Positions 1 through 9,449 of a stretch of DNA of 64,000 bases are shown here, piece by piece. This DNA comes from CBDDKS01 sp965230335 (GTDB taxonomy: Bacteria; Pseudomonadota; Gammaproteobacteria; Enterobacterales; Kangiellaceae), in contig CBDDKS010000006.1 of the NCBI GenBank assembly GCA_965230335.1, forward strand, positions 2,170,001 through 2,234,000, written 5' to 3'. The notes below the pieces were generated by a model. That model was not told where the DNA came from, made no database searches, and was given only the letters and a program-made list of their open reading frames with translations. The position numbers and the translations under genes were made by a program. Positions within the stretch are counted from its first letter, which is position 1, and the number at the start of each line of letters is the position of its first letter.

Positions 1-315
1 TAATGAATTTTCAACTTTTTCGATACAACCTTCGATGCGGATTTGTCTTTGTCTTTGTGACCACCAGAAAGTTGCCGCCACATTTTGATTGTTGTCTATC
101 TGTTGACCTTTCACACTGTGATAATTGGTGTAAAAAATAAATCCCTGTTCATCATAGGCTCTCATTAAAACCACTCTAAGACTGGGTTTCCCTTCTGAGC
201 TGACCGTTGCTAATTGCATACCACAAAAATACTCTGGATCATCTTCCTGCGCTGTTTGATACCATTGTGAGAATAACTCGAAAGGTGAATGATCAGTATA
301 GTGTGAGAGTGTCAT
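1..315 (-). CDS. pdxH: Pyridoxamine 5'-phosphate oxidase-like protein, partial (C-terminus outside window)
   Basis: Reading leftward from an ATG at 315, the first 105 residues match the N-terminal FMN-binding half of PdxH. Visible blocks are LATVSSEGKPSLRVVLM, GFIFYTNYHSVKGQQ, AATFWW and RQIRIEGCIEKVE, which in the family form the FMN and substrate pocket. PdxH oxidises pyridoxamine or pyridoxine 5'-phosphate to pyridoxal 5'-phosphate in the cytoplasm, the last step of the B6 salvage and DXP pathways. The C-terminal half lies left of position 1, so the substrate-binding tail cannot be checked. The gene is not closely coupled to the next leftward gene, whose stop is at 385. A general-stress FMN-binding paralogue is the alternative, but the FWW and RQIRIEG blocks favour true PdxH. 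Confidence 0.85.
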   Translation of the reverse strand, partial: MTLSHYTDHSPFELFSQWYQTAQEDDPEYFCGMQLATVSSEGKPSLRVVLMRAYDEQGFIFYTNYHSVKGQQIDNNQNVAATFWWSQRQRQIRIEGCIEKVENSL

Positions 316-340
316 AAGTTATCCCGAGCTCAGGTTAAAT

Positions 341-364
341 TAGAGTCTGTTTATCTTTTATGGG
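341..364 (+). repeat. Short dispersed repeat, copy 1 (TAG-G-CTGTT--TCTTTTAT family)
   Basis: TAGAGTCTGTTTATCTTTTA closely resembles the sites at 20876-20899 and, on the minus strand, 30560-30582. Shorter relatives occur at 49455 and 55144. This copy and the 20876 copy are both followed by a GG-(C/-)TTAACCC stretch that is partly palindromic. It lies in the gap between the DUF2982 gene and the pdxH-like gene. Function unknown. Confidence 0.45.
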
Positions 365-384
365 CTTAACCCTTTGGGCTGAGT

Positions 385-1053
385 CTATTTTTTTTCATTA
401 TTTTGCAATGTTTGATGAAGAGAAGCAAGTCGATATTCATTCACTAAACGAACGAAGTCTTCTTCGGGACGATCCAGCGTTTGTGTTGGAATATAAAGTT
501 CTGCATTCCAGGTAGATTTCAAGTGCACCAAGCGGGTAAAGAGTTGTGCTTTGATACCTGAAAACTCATGATGTTCTGTTTCTTTATGATTTATTTTTTG
601 GTGTTCAAACACGGTTTCATTGTTAGAGCTTAATAAAGTTAAACAATGGTATTCCTGATATAAGTTTTTGGCATTACGTAATGATAAGTTTTGAATAACA
701 GGGATTAATGAAGAGACTTTTATCCCAACAAAATGTAGAGGCTTTGTTCCTCGGGATGTTTCAACAGAAAGTAAACAACACCAGGTTAAATTGCTCCATT
801 CAATAGGGACATCGCCATGACGTAAGTGCCAGGTAAAATAATCTGGAGATAAACTGATGCTGACTTTAGGTTCCAGATATTTTGCAAGGGCTAAAATAAA
901 TAGAAGAATGGTAAGCGTTATTACAATATAGGCTGGTAAGAACCATTGTAATTTAATCAGAAAAAAACAAACAATACAGCCAATACAGGCAGCAATTAAA
1001 AAGGTCAGGCTATTCCTTTTAGAGACTGGATGTATTGCAATATCAGGAGGCAA
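385..1053 (-). CDS. DUF2982 family membrane protein
   Basis: This 222-aa protein starts PPDIAIHPVSKRNSLTF, has two hydrophobic helices (about residues 15-34 and 38-57) and then a cytosolic-type domain of about 160 residues. The block EPKVSISLSPDYFTWHLRHG followed by the tryptophan of IEWSNL, and the C-terminal run LDRPEEDFVRLVNEYR, fit my memory of the DUF2982 family of gammaproteobacterial membrane proteins. The function of that family is unknown. The family call comes from remembered sequence patterns, not a search. The gene ends about 70 bp before the divergent-looking start region of pdxH and shows no tight operon with it. Confidence 0.6.
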   Translation of the reverse strand: MPPDIAIHPVSKRNSLTFLIAACIGCIVCFFLIKLQWFLPAYIVITLTILLFILALAKYLEPKVSISLSPDYFTWHLRHGDVPIEWSNLTWCCLLSVETSRGTKPLHFVGIKVSSLIPVIQNLSLRNAKNLYQEYHCLTLLSSNNETVFEHQKINHKETEHHEFSGIKAQLFTRLVHLKSTWNAELYIPTQTLDRPEEDFVRLVNEYRLASLHQTLQNNEKK

Positions 1054-1143
1054 AATAGCGGATACCGTATGACTTGAATTAAGCAGGTTTCAACTTTGCA
1101 GGAAACCATTTGAGATTATCAGCTCTGTATGAGCGATTGAAAT

Positions 1144-1181
1144 AAAAAAGGGAGTTATTGTTTGTAGTGACAATAACTCCC
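1144..1181 (-). terminator. Rho-independent terminator of the POT transporter gene
   Basis: Perfect 11-bp arms at 1150-1160 and 1171-1181 enclose a 10-nt loop. On the minus strand the hairpin is followed directly by a run of T residues (1144-1149). It sits just downstream of the stop codon of the POT gene at 1204. Confidence 0.85.
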
Positions 1182-1203
1182 CATTGTTAAAAACAAAAAA
1201 TAG

Positions 1204-3345
1204 CTAGTTTGTTGTTTCTTCGTGCATCCACTTCTTCAAAATAGGAGATAAGAGGAGACAAAGAACTCCAGATGCAAGAGCCATATATGCAACCAATTTA
1301 AATACATCACCATAAATATGCACTGTTTCTGAGGGAACAGGTATCAGATTACTGTCTCCAGTGTTTACTGCAGCAAATTGGGCAATAATGGCTGCAATAA
1401 AACCAGACATTGCTGTTGCTAAAAACCAAGCACCCATAACTGTGCTTACTAAGTGTTTAGGTGCCATTTTTGTAACCATTGATAGGCCAACGGGAGATAA
1501 GCAAAGTTCACCAGTGGTTAGCAATAAATACATTAAGATTAGCCAGTAAACACCTACCATGCCATCAGAATCGGCTGACTGGGCCCCAATGTAAAGCATG
1601 TAAAATCCTAATCCAAGCTGTAATATACCAAGTGCAAATTTGACAGGCGTATTAGGTTCTAGCCCTTTGATTGCAAGTAATTGCCATAATGCAGTAAAAA
1701 TTAAACCGAAAATTATAATAAAGATAGGGTTAACCGATTGATATACTGATGCAGGTGTTTCTATTCCTCCTAAGCCTAACTTTCCAACATTATCTTGATG
1801 AAATGTCCATTCAATAAAAGTGTCTTCAGATTGAGCATCCTTGCTTTTTGCATATTCTCTTAGATAAGTTAATGTGCTCATTGTTAGCCGACTTTCGTTT
1901 AACACTGTATTAATGGTTTCAGTCAATTTATTTTGAGTCATCCTTTTACTTTCAGGTTTTGACATTTCAATATGTGTAATGGCTTTTTTGATTAAATGAC
2001 TTATGTCAGCATCATTGATTTGACCTAAAAACTCTTGACTTAAAGGGGCTAAGTCTTTAACAAGTTCATTTGATCCAGGGGCAACTAAGCGAAACTTTTG
2101 GGTTTTACCAATATCACTGTCAGTAACCAGTCTGCTTTCTGAAACTCTATCAACATTTCTATCAGCAAAGTTATTTAAACTGCTTCCTGACTGTTCAAAA
2201 AATGCCCAGAATAATAGTGAGAAAAAGGTTAATACAAAAACCACATACATTCTATGGCGTTCAATAGCGTTCATCTTTAGTGCTTGCATAGCCAGGTAAC
2301 CAAACCCACCAAAAAATGCAGCAAGCAATACTAGACCGGCAGGCCTGCTTCCCTCTTCTACAAAAGTAGCTAACCCTCTTATTAGAGGAGAGCTACTGCC
2401 ATTTAAATTTTCAATAAAAGAATGAGAAACTAAAGTAACACCTTTATCAATCCCAGGGATTACAGAAAAGCCTGAAACAAATAAAACAATTATTGGGATA
2501 ATAAGAAGCGTACCAATTAAAGTACGTTGGAGATATGTCATATACTTTTCAGCAATGGGAGGAGCTCCTAATTCTTTTGATAAGCCACCTCGATTAAGAG
2601 CCATTAATGCACAAAAAGCAGAAATAATAAGGACAATAGCAACAAAAAAGTTAGAACTCATTGCTAAACCATCAGCTTTTATATCAAAAAATAACATATA
2701 AGCACTGATTAATGCGGTAATTAATATCATTATCTGTGTTAGCCTGGTTGGAGCAACGAAAACTGCAATTCCTATAAGCATACCTGCTGTAGCCAGGCCA
2801 AAACCATAGTGCCAACCGAAGACCTCTCCAACATACCCACAAAGTAAAGGGGCCATAGCAGCACCTAAATTGATTCCTATGTAGAATAATGTGAAACCGC
2901 TATCTCTTTTGGGACTTCCATCAGGATATAAACGGCCAACAATGGTTGAAATATTGGGTTTAAAAAAACCATTACCAACAATTAAAAAGGCCAAAGCAGT
3001 AAAGAACCAGAACTCTACTTCAATTGTCATCAGCAAATGACCTAAAGCCATTAAAATACCGCCTATCACAACGGCAGCTCGTGAGCCAAGCCATCTATCG
3101 GCGATCATGCCACCAAAAAAAGGTGTCAAGTAAACCAAAGCGACATATGCTCCATATACAGCATTAGCTTCTTTGTCTCCAAAGCCAAGAAAGCCTTTTA
3201 TCATATAAAACATTAAAAGAGCTCTCATACCATAGTAAGAGAAACGCTCCCACATCTCTGCAAAGAATAAGGTATAAAGGCCGGTGGGGTGACCAAAGAG
3301 TGTTTTTTGTTCAGACAAGTTGAATGTTGGAGATGAATTTGTCAT
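1204..3345 (-). CDS. POT/PTR2-family proton-dependent oligopeptide transporter with a large internal loop
   Basis: This 713-aa inner-membrane protein begins with the POT signature (FFAEMWERFSYYGMRALL, about residues 27-44) and carries the second PTR2 signature GFTLFYIGINLGA near residue 150. Family members take up di- and tripeptides, driven by protons, through about 14 helices. Most bacterial POT proteins are about 490-500 aa. This one has about 130 extra polar residues around 395-525 (NFADRNVDRVSES through HQDNVGKL) between hydrophobic segments, plus extra helices. That length is typical of a longer POT subgroup in marine gammaproteobacteria. The gene stands alone with its own terminator at 1144-1181. 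The substrate (peptide or amino-acid derivative) cannot be fixed from sequence. Confidence 0.9.
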   Translation of the reverse strand: MTNSSPTFNLSEQKTLFGHPTGLYTLFFAEMWERFSYYGMRALLMFYMIKGFLGFGDKEANAVYGAYVALVYLTPFFGGMIADRWLGSRAAVVIGGILMALGHLLMTIEVEFWFFTALAFLIVGNGFFKPNISTIVGRLYPDGSPKRDSGFTLFYIGINLGAAMAPLLCGYVGEVFGWHYGFGLATAGMLIGIAVFVAPTRLTQIMILITALISAYMLFFDIKADGLAMSSNFFVAIVLIISAFCALMALNRGGLSKELGAPPIAEKYMTYLQRTLIGTLLIIPIIVLFVSGFSVIPGIDKGVTLVSHSFIENLNGSSSPLIRGLATFVEEGSRPAGLVLLAAFFGGFGYLAMQALKMNAIERHRMYVVFVLTFFSLLFWAFFEQSGSSLNNFADRNVDRVSESRLVTDSDIGKTQKFRLVAPGSNELVKDLAPLSQEFLGQINDADISHLIKKAITHIEMSKPESKRMTQNKLTETINTVLNESRLTMSTLTYLREYAKSKDAQSEDTFIEWTFHQDNVGKLGLGGIETPASVYQSVNPIFIIIFGLIFTALWQLLAIKGLEPNTPVKFALGILQLGLGFYMLYIGAQSADSDGMVGVYWLILMYLLLTTGELCLSPVGLSMVTKMAPKHLVSTVMGAWFLATAMSGFIAAIIAQFAAVNTGDSNLIPVPSETVHIYGDVFKLVAYMALASGVLCLLLSPILKKWMHEETTN

Positions 3346-3636
3346 ATGTACTGCTTTTCCTAAAGTTGGTTTTTTCTGGATTCAAATAGGGATAATCATG
3401 AAGAAAACCTGATAAATCCAAGGGATAATACCAATGATTGGTTACTTTAAAATAAATCTCTTTTTGTTATTTTATGCTTATTTTTAGTGACTAGCTATCC
3501 TATACAAGAGTGAGCAAGTTGTATAGTCTGTAACCATAAAAAAGCATCGATTTTCTTAAATATTTGTAAGATTTCTTGTGATAATAAATTTTTGATTGTA
3601 AAGTTATCCGACGCTTTTTCACTTTTAGGAATGCTG

Positions 3637-4623
3637 ATGACTTTTCTTGCCTGTAGAGCTTATTCATGCCAATCAGGTGTTGAATCCAGGCTTGTTCAGA
3701 TGGATTTAAACGATTTAACAGAAGGAGATGTTGTTGTAAAGGTTGCTTATTCCAGTGTCAATTACAAAGATGCTCTGGCAGCTACTGGTCGAGGTAAAAT
3801 TTTAAAGACCCTGCCTTTGAATGTTGGTATCGATTTAGCAGGTGAAGTCTTCTCCAGTCAAAACCCGGCCTATCAGGCAGGTGATAAAGTTTTGGTAAAT
3901 GGGTGTGGCCTTGGTGAAGTGTATGATGGTGGTTTGGCACAGTTTGCCAGTGTGAACAGTCAGTGGATAGTGCCTTTGCCAGAACAGTTAACGGCAGGTG
4001 AAGCCATGTCTATTGGTACAGCAGGGTTTACCGCGGCACTGGCGTTACATCGGATGCAATTGAATGGTGTCTGTAAAGACAGTGGTTCTATTGTTGTGAC
4101 AGGTGCAAGTGGTGGTGTAGGTAGTTTGGCTGTTGATATTTTGTCTAAAGGCGGTTATTCCGTGGTGGCTGTTTCCAACCGGGAAGATAAGCATGATTAC
4201 CTGACTGCTTTAGGGGCAGAAAAGGTGATGACATTACAGCAACTTGAATTAGGGAAGCGTCCATTAGAAAAAGCACGATTTGCCGGGGTTATCGATAATT
4301 TAGGCGGGCAAACCTTGTCTCAACTTTTGGCTCACGTACAACCCTGGGGATCTATTGCATCGATTGGTATGGCACAGGCTTCTGAAATTGATGCAAGTGT
4401 ATTTCCTTTTATTTTGAGAGGGGTCAGTATGTTAGGTATTTCTTCGACCAATTGTCCTATTCACTTGAGAAAACAAATATGGCAGCGTTTAGGCAATGAA
4501 CTAAAACCTCAGCACTTGGAAAAAATTGTGACACAATGTGTGTCTCTTGAAAATGTGACGCCGATATTTAACCAGTTATTAGATAAAAAATTATTTGGAA
4601 GAGTTTTAGTGGATTGTCGTTAG
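3637..4623 (+). CDS. YhdH/AcuI-type zinc-free quinone oxidoreductase (acryloyl-CoA reductase family)
   Basis: This 328-aa medium-chain dehydrogenase/reductase shows the family blocks SSVNYKDALA, the GIDLAGEV turn and a Rossmann motif GASGGVGSLA. YhdH/AcuI proteins reduce acryloyl-CoA or related enoyl compounds with NADPH and protect cells from toxic acrylyl-CoA. I place the start at ATG 3637 because AGGA lies 6 nt upstream. An in-frame upstream extension to 3592 uses a non-ATG codon and adds residues the family lacks. The normal N-terminus MFKALVL is replaced by MTFLACRAYSCQSG. The gene runs convergently into the GGDEF gene with a 4-bp overlap of the stops. Confidence 0.85.
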   Translation: MTFLACRAYSCQSGVESRLVQMDLNDLTEGDVVVKVAYSSVNYKDALAATGRGKILKTLPLNVGIDLAGEVFSSQNPAYQAGDKVLVNGCGLGEVYDGGLAQFASVNSQWIVPLPEQLTAGEAMSIGTAGFTAALALHRMQLNGVCKDSGSIVVTGASGGVGSLAVDILSKGGYSVVAVSNREDKHDYLTALGAEKVMTLQQLELGKRPLEKARFAGVIDNLGGQTLSQLLAHVQPWGSIASIGMAQASEIDASVFPFILRGVSMLGISSTNCPIHLRKQIWQRLGNELKPQHLEKIVTQCVSLENVTPIFNQLLDKKLFGRVLVDCR

Positions 4624-6194
4624 GCAATAGGTGGTACTGAATGGGCCTGATCGTTTAAATTATTATCTGAAGGTAATTCACTTTTCTTTTGTTGTTCACT
4701 ATCCAGTAATAGTTTTTCGAATTCATCAATGCTAATTGCCGGACTAAAGTAATTTCCCCGTATACCGTCACATTTTAATTGTTCTAATAACTTGATTTGG
4801 AAGAGAGAGGAAACATCAAGTGCAAAGACCTGAATATTAAACTTATTACATAATTTAATAATACTTTCCAGCATCACAGTCGATGTTTGTCCGCTTTCAA
4901 GATGATTAATCAAGGTTGAATTGACTTTGATGGTACTGATCTCTCCTGATGTCAATAATGCATGTGACGCAGCACCTATACCAAAATTAATTAAGCTGAT
5001 TTTAAAACCCAACATATATAAACGGGAAATATTTTTTACAGCAGCCGTGTTGTAAATATCAAACTCTTGTTCATCGATCTCAAGTTCAATGGTGTTACCA
5101 TCAATACCCGCTTTTGTCAGTATATCTCTTATTAATGAATAGCAGTTAGGTGAAGCAATCAGTTCACGAAAAAGAGGAATAATAATTCTGGGAACATGTT
5201 TATAGTGATCTTTCCAATCTTGAATATGTTGGCAGGCACTACGAAAAAGTTCTAAATTGAATACCAGAATTTGTTTTGCACGGCGAGCAGTTTCAAGTAA
5301 TGCAGTTTCTGATTCTAACCCAGAGCTGGATAATGATGCATATTGTCTTACAGAACAAATACGGCCGGTTCTTAATTTGAGTTCAGGTTGAAACCAAAAC
5401 TCCAGTGACTGGGACTGTAAAGCATCTTTTAATGTATGCTGTTGCTTGGATAATTTGTGAATATGTTCAGAAATTTCAGGGCTGAAAATTTTAACCGTAT
5501 TACGTCCACTTCTTTTCGCCTCATACATGGCAAGGTCAGCAAAATGCAATAAATCAGTAAATGTTTTGCCGTCATTGGGGAACATGCTGACGCCAATACT
5601 GGTTGTTACCTGAATGGTTGTGTCATCAAATTCAAAGGAGGGTGTCATATTTCTTTTTAAGGCATCAACAACACGCATAATGGCATCAACTTTACTGACA
5701 CCTTCAACCATAAGACAAAATTCATCACCTGCCAGACGACACAAAAGGTCGCTTTGGCGTATTGACTTGGATATACGTTGAGAAAGCTCTTTCAGTAACC
5801 TGTCGCCGGTACGGTGTCCATGAGTATCATTAATGGATTTAAAATGGTCAATATCAATAAAAATTAAAGCAAAACAAGCGTTATTTCTTTCACTTCGGTG
5901 AATCGCCTGCTCAACGAGTTGATTAAAGAAAGCCCTGTTAGGTAATTGGGTGAGTGGATCGAGTTGAGGTTGTATTTGATGGACAACAGGGTTACTTCTT
6001 AACTGGCTTTCTGTTCCTTCTCTATTTTTTAAGGGTTGTTGTGTTTTAAATTCATGTTTCAGAGCTTGATTTTCAGAAACAAGAGCAGACAAAAGCTGCA
6101 TGTAATCCAATACACCCTCTTCAAAACACGACTCAACGATATTGGGATCAAGTTGATGCAATAAATGCTTTAACTTGTCTGTAGTATTGCTCAT
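4620..6194 (-). CDS. GGDEF domain protein with degenerate EAL domain
   Basis: This 524-aa soluble protein has a short N-terminal region (1-75) without a recognised sensor, a GGDEF domain (about 76-245) and an EAL-like domain (about 255-505). The diguanylate cyclase site reads RLAGDEF (AGDEF at 155-159), a variant found in active enzymes, and the Mg-binding FIDIDHFKSIND is present. The EAL domain lacks its namesake residues: where E-A-L-L-R is expected the sequence is RQYASL, and the DDFGTG loop reads INFGIG. It should therefore not hydrolyse c-di-GMP and may instead bind a ligand or partner. No transmembrane segment is visible. It overlaps the convergent reductase gene by 4 bp. Confidence 0.85.
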   Translation of the reverse strand: MSNTTDKLKHLLHQLDPNIVESCFEEGVLDYMQLLSALVSENQALKHEFKTQQPLKNREGTESQLRSNPVVHQIQPQLDPLTQLPNRAFFNQLVEQAIHRSERNNACFALIFIDIDHFKSINDTHGHRTGDRLLKELSQRISKSIRQSDLLCRLAGDEFCLMVEGVSKVDAIMRVVDALKRNMTPSFEFDDTTIQVTTSIGVSMFPNDGKTFTDLLHFADLAMYEAKRSGRNTVKIFSPEISEHIHKLSKQQHTLKDALQSQSLEFWFQPELKLRTGRICSVRQYASLSSSGLESETALLETARRAKQILVFNLELFRSACQHIQDWKDHYKHVPRIIIPLFRELIASPNCYSLIRDILTKAGIDGNTIELEIDEQEFDIYNTAAVKNISRLYMLGFKISLINFGIGAASHALLTSGEISTIKVNSTLINHLESGQTSTVMLESIIKLCNKFNIQVFALDVSSLFQIKLLEQLKCDGIRGNYFSPAISIDEFEKLLLDSEQQKKSELPSDNNLNDQAHSVPPIA

Positions 6195-6743
6195 TTACCA
6201 GAACAGCCCCAAAATTTATACTGCAAAAATGTAAACCCTAACTTAAAATGGCGGCATTGAATACTTCACCATATCCAGCTAAAAGTTCATCATTATACCC
6301 GAATAACATAGTCATTTTACACTGAGTTATGTTAGTTTTATATTCTAGCAACCGGGTAATCTTTGATGCTTTATTTTTACACTTGTATGTAAGCGTTTTA
6401 GATAAACACTTAACTGATTTACATCAAGACTACCATTGATTTAATGCAAAATGTAATATTTTTTTTAGTTTTTTAGCATTAAAAAACAAATGGCAAGCAA
6501 ATCATTGGCTTAAAAAAATGATATAAGAAGTTTTGTTTAAACTCTTTAATAAATATATGATCTATATCAACATTTATATAAAAAACACCTTATATTGATA
6601 TATTTTTTTACTAAAAGTGCTGAGTTTCACATTATATGAGATGAATTCACTTTAGGGATTGCTGTTTTTTTACAGGTTAGTCCTGTTAATTTTGTATAAA
6701 GAACAGCAGCCTCTAATTAAAAGTGATTTTATTGAGAAAATGA
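6195..6743. other. 549-bp AT-rich intergenic region before the AddB/AddA-like operon
   Basis: No credible gene is visible on either strand. The region separates two divergent genes and is strongly AT-rich. An 8-bp inverted pair, TATATCAA (6563-6570) and TTGATATA (6595-6602), could be a protein-binding site. No convincing sigma-70 promoter or terminator stands out. Confidence 0.5.
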
Positions 6744-9449
6744 ATGTTGTCTAATAAACAGTTAACATCACCATTGAACCCTGGGCATTATTGGATAACC
6801 GCCAGTAATCGACAGGCTCGTTTCTGGCGCAGGGAAGTGTATAGCGATTTACAAACCTCAGGCAGGGTCTTGCCTTCGGCAAATATTTTGACCTGGTCAG
6901 CCTGGTTACAACACTGGTTTCATGAAATTGCCTTATATCGTCGCGTGCCAATGGTGATTGATCCACAATTGGGTTTTTGGTTATGGCAGGAAATGATAAG
7001 AGACAGTAAAATCTCATCTGATTGGTTAGATAGTCAACGCACGGCCCAATTGGCTTATGAAGCCTGGCAATTATGCCAAAGCGGACATGTATCAATAGAA
7101 GCTGTCCATCAGCATGGCATAAAGGAATATGCTAACCAGGAATATCAGAACTTTTATGATTGGTGTAAAAAGTACGAACAGATTCTAAAGGAAAAAGGGG
7201 CTATTGATAGTCACAGTTTACCCCATTGGCTTTTACAGAATACAGATAAGGCAGATTTAAATAAATTGGCAATGGAGTCCATGGATTTGATAGGTTTTAT
7301 AGAGTTTACGAAGGTTCAAAGTGATTTAATCTATAAACTGAGAGATTTTGGTATCGATATTTCAGAAGAAGCGGTTCAGATGGATGAACAAGAGGTTTTA
7401 ATCAATGAAACACACTGTTACCAATTTAATGATGCTAAAAGTGAGTTGACACATGTGGTCGATTGGGCTCGTGACACAATGCTACAGGAACCTGAGGCTC
7501 AGCTGGCGATTGTTGTGCCGGACTTAAGTCGTCGTCGTCAAGACATAATCACGTTATTCAATGAATATCTGCATACAGACTCTTTACATAAAGTCGGCTA
7601 CGCCTCTGACATTTTTAATCTTTCCGCATCCTTAAAACTCATGGATTATCCTTTAACACAAGTGTTATGGTCATTAATGCAATGGATGGTCCAACCGATA
7701 GAATTAAAACAATTGACTCGGTTACTCACCAGTACATGGATTCAATTACCGCATGACGAAAAAAAAGCCTGCTATGATTTGGCTTTTGCATTGCCTGAGC
7801 AATCAGAAAAAGAATGGGCTCTTGAGCACTTTATTGACTATCTTGAAGTTTCAGAAAAATGGTACCTTCGTTTACCTCATTTTATCCAGCATTTAAAACA
7901 AATGGATAGCATGATGAAAGCCACCCAATACAAAGCGGTTGCTGAATATTGGATAGAACAGATGGAAGATTACTTATCTGCGTGGGGATGGCCTGGAGAA
8001 AACAGTCTGGAATCTGAAGCATTTCAGTTAAATGAATTGTTGAAAAAAACAATGATAGGTATTCGACGGTTAAATCAGCTTTACTCGACAGTAACGCTGA
8101 ATCAGTGTATGACTTTCTTTAAGAATGAGTTGTATCAGATAGAATTTCAACCTCAAAGTCAAACACAAAGATTACAGATTTTGGGAATATATGAAGCGGT
8201 TAATTTACAATGTGATCATATCTGGATAACCGGGTTATCCAGTGATGCTTTACCATCTAAAGTGACAAAAAATCCATTCTTACCCAGTTCGTTATTAAAA
8301 AAATACAACCTACCAGGATGTGGTATTCAACGTGATAAAAAAATATCAGAGCGACTTTTGCATGCTTTATTGAGAGTATCCAAAAACAGACATTTGAGTT
8401 TTTATCAACAGGAAAATGAACAGTATTTTTTCCCAAGTCATATTCTTGGGTTATCACAGAGATTATGGACATTGGTTACAGGTAAAGCCTCTCCATTACA
8501 CGCATTGAAAAAAGCAGACTTGGAAAATTTCCATGATGATTTTGGCTATTCATATGAGGGCACACGATTATCTGGTGGCGTGAGTTTTTTAAAGCAACAA
8601 GCCATGTGTCCATTTAAAGCCTATCTTAATTTTCGACTCAATATAGAGGAGCAGGAATACTTTAAAATAGGTATTGACTTACGTAAGCGTGGAGAATGGA
8701 TACATCAGGGTATGCAGTACATCTGGAGTAAACTGAACAACAGTGACACCTTGATGAAAACTAATCATAATGAACTCTATCGTATAGTTGAACAATCATT
8801 GAGATGTATTGAAAAATCGGAGCTTGTTAATTCATCCCTATTAAAAACAATAGAAAAAAATCGGGCAATCCACTTAATGATGAATTTGCTTGTGATTGAA
8901 AAAGAACGAACACCTTTTCAGGTTAAAGCGATTGAACAGGATATGGTTATTTCCATGAAGAATATGGATATTCATACCCGAGTCGATCGAGTAGATGAAC
9001 TACAGGATGGTTCAACCGTTGTTATTGATTATAAAACCGGTGTGACCTATCCGGGTTTATGGTTTTCTGACAGACTGGGTGAGCCTCAAATGCTGCTTTA
9101 TGCTCAAGCTTATCAGCATTCAATAGCAGCTATTGTCTATGCAGAAATTAATTCAAAGGAAACGCGATTTAAAGGTGTTGCCTCTAATCAGGATGTCATA
9201 CCTAAAGTATCTGCTCTCAGTCAATATGATGCGAATTATCATAATAATGACTGGCCTCTTTTTTTACAAGAGTCTAAAAAAAAGCTGGATGAACTAGTGG
9301 ATGAAATTCAACAGGGTTATGCCAAAGTACAACCGGAAAATCAAACATTACATGCCTGTGAATATTGTTGTTATGCTTCCGTATGCCGTATTAACCAACA
9401 GTACGAACATCCTATCAATCATGATGATCAACAGGAACATATTCAATGA
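6744..9449 (+). CDS. AddB-like exonuclease/inactive helicase subunit with Fe-S cluster nuclease domain
   Basis: This 901-aa protein resembles the family usually named 'probable DNA repair protein' and is AddB-like. The N-terminal two thirds look like a UvrD-type fold without a readable Walker A motif. The C-terminus is a PD-(D/E)XK nuclease with DRVDELQDG and VVIDYKTG. Four cysteines are placed as in AddB-type iron-sulphur clusters: C622 in AMCPFKAY and C872, C875, C881 in ACEYCCYASVC. The likely role is processing of double-strand DNA ends with the next gene, whose ATG overlaps this stop by 4 bp (ATGA), so the two are translationally coupled. The start is the ATG at 6744; an out-of-frame ATG lies 4 bp upstream. 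Ribosome binding is weak (GAGAA). Confidence 0.85.
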   Translation: MLSNKQLTSPLNPGHYWITASNRQARFWRREVYSDLQTSGRVLPSANILTWSAWLQHWFHEIALYRRVPMVIDPQLGFWLWQEMIRDSKISSDWLDSQRTAQLAYEAWQLCQSGHVSIEAVHQHGIKEYANQEYQNFYDWCKKYEQILKEKGAIDSHSLPHWLLQNTDKADLNKLAMESMDLIGFIEFTKVQSDLIYKLRDFGIDISEEAVQMDEQEVLINETHCYQFNDAKSELTHVVDWARDTMLQEPEAQLAIVVPDLSRRRQDIITLFNEYLHTDSLHKVGYASDIFNLSASLKLMDYPLTQVLWSLMQWMVQPIELKQLTRLLTSTWIQLPHDEKKACYDLAFALPEQSEKEWALEHFIDYLEVSEKWYLRLPHFIQHLKQMDSMMKATQYKAVAEYWIEQMEDYLSAWGWPGENSLESEAFQLNELLKKTMIGIRRLNQLYSTVTLNQCMTFFKNELYQIEFQPQSQTQRLQILGIYEAVNLQCDHIWITGLSSDALPSKVTKNPFLPSSLLKKYNLPGCGIQRDKKISERLLHALLRVSKNRHLSFYQQENEQYFFPSHILGLSQRLWTLVTGKASPLHALKKADLENFHDDFGYSYEGTRLSGGVSFLKQQAMCPFKAYLNFRLNIEEQEYFKIGIDLRKRGEWIHQGMQYIWSKLNNSDTLMKTNHNELYRIVEQSLRCIEKSELVNSSLLKTIEKNRAIHLMMNLLVIEKERTPFQVKAIEQDMVISMKNMDIHTRVDRVDELQDGSTVVIDYKTGVTYPGLWFSDRLGEPQMLLYAQAYQHSIAAIVYAEINSKETRFKGVASNQDVIPKVSALSQYDANYHNNDWPLFLQESKKKLDELVDEIQQGYAKVQPENQTLHACEYCCYASVCRINQQYEHPINHDDQQEHIQ

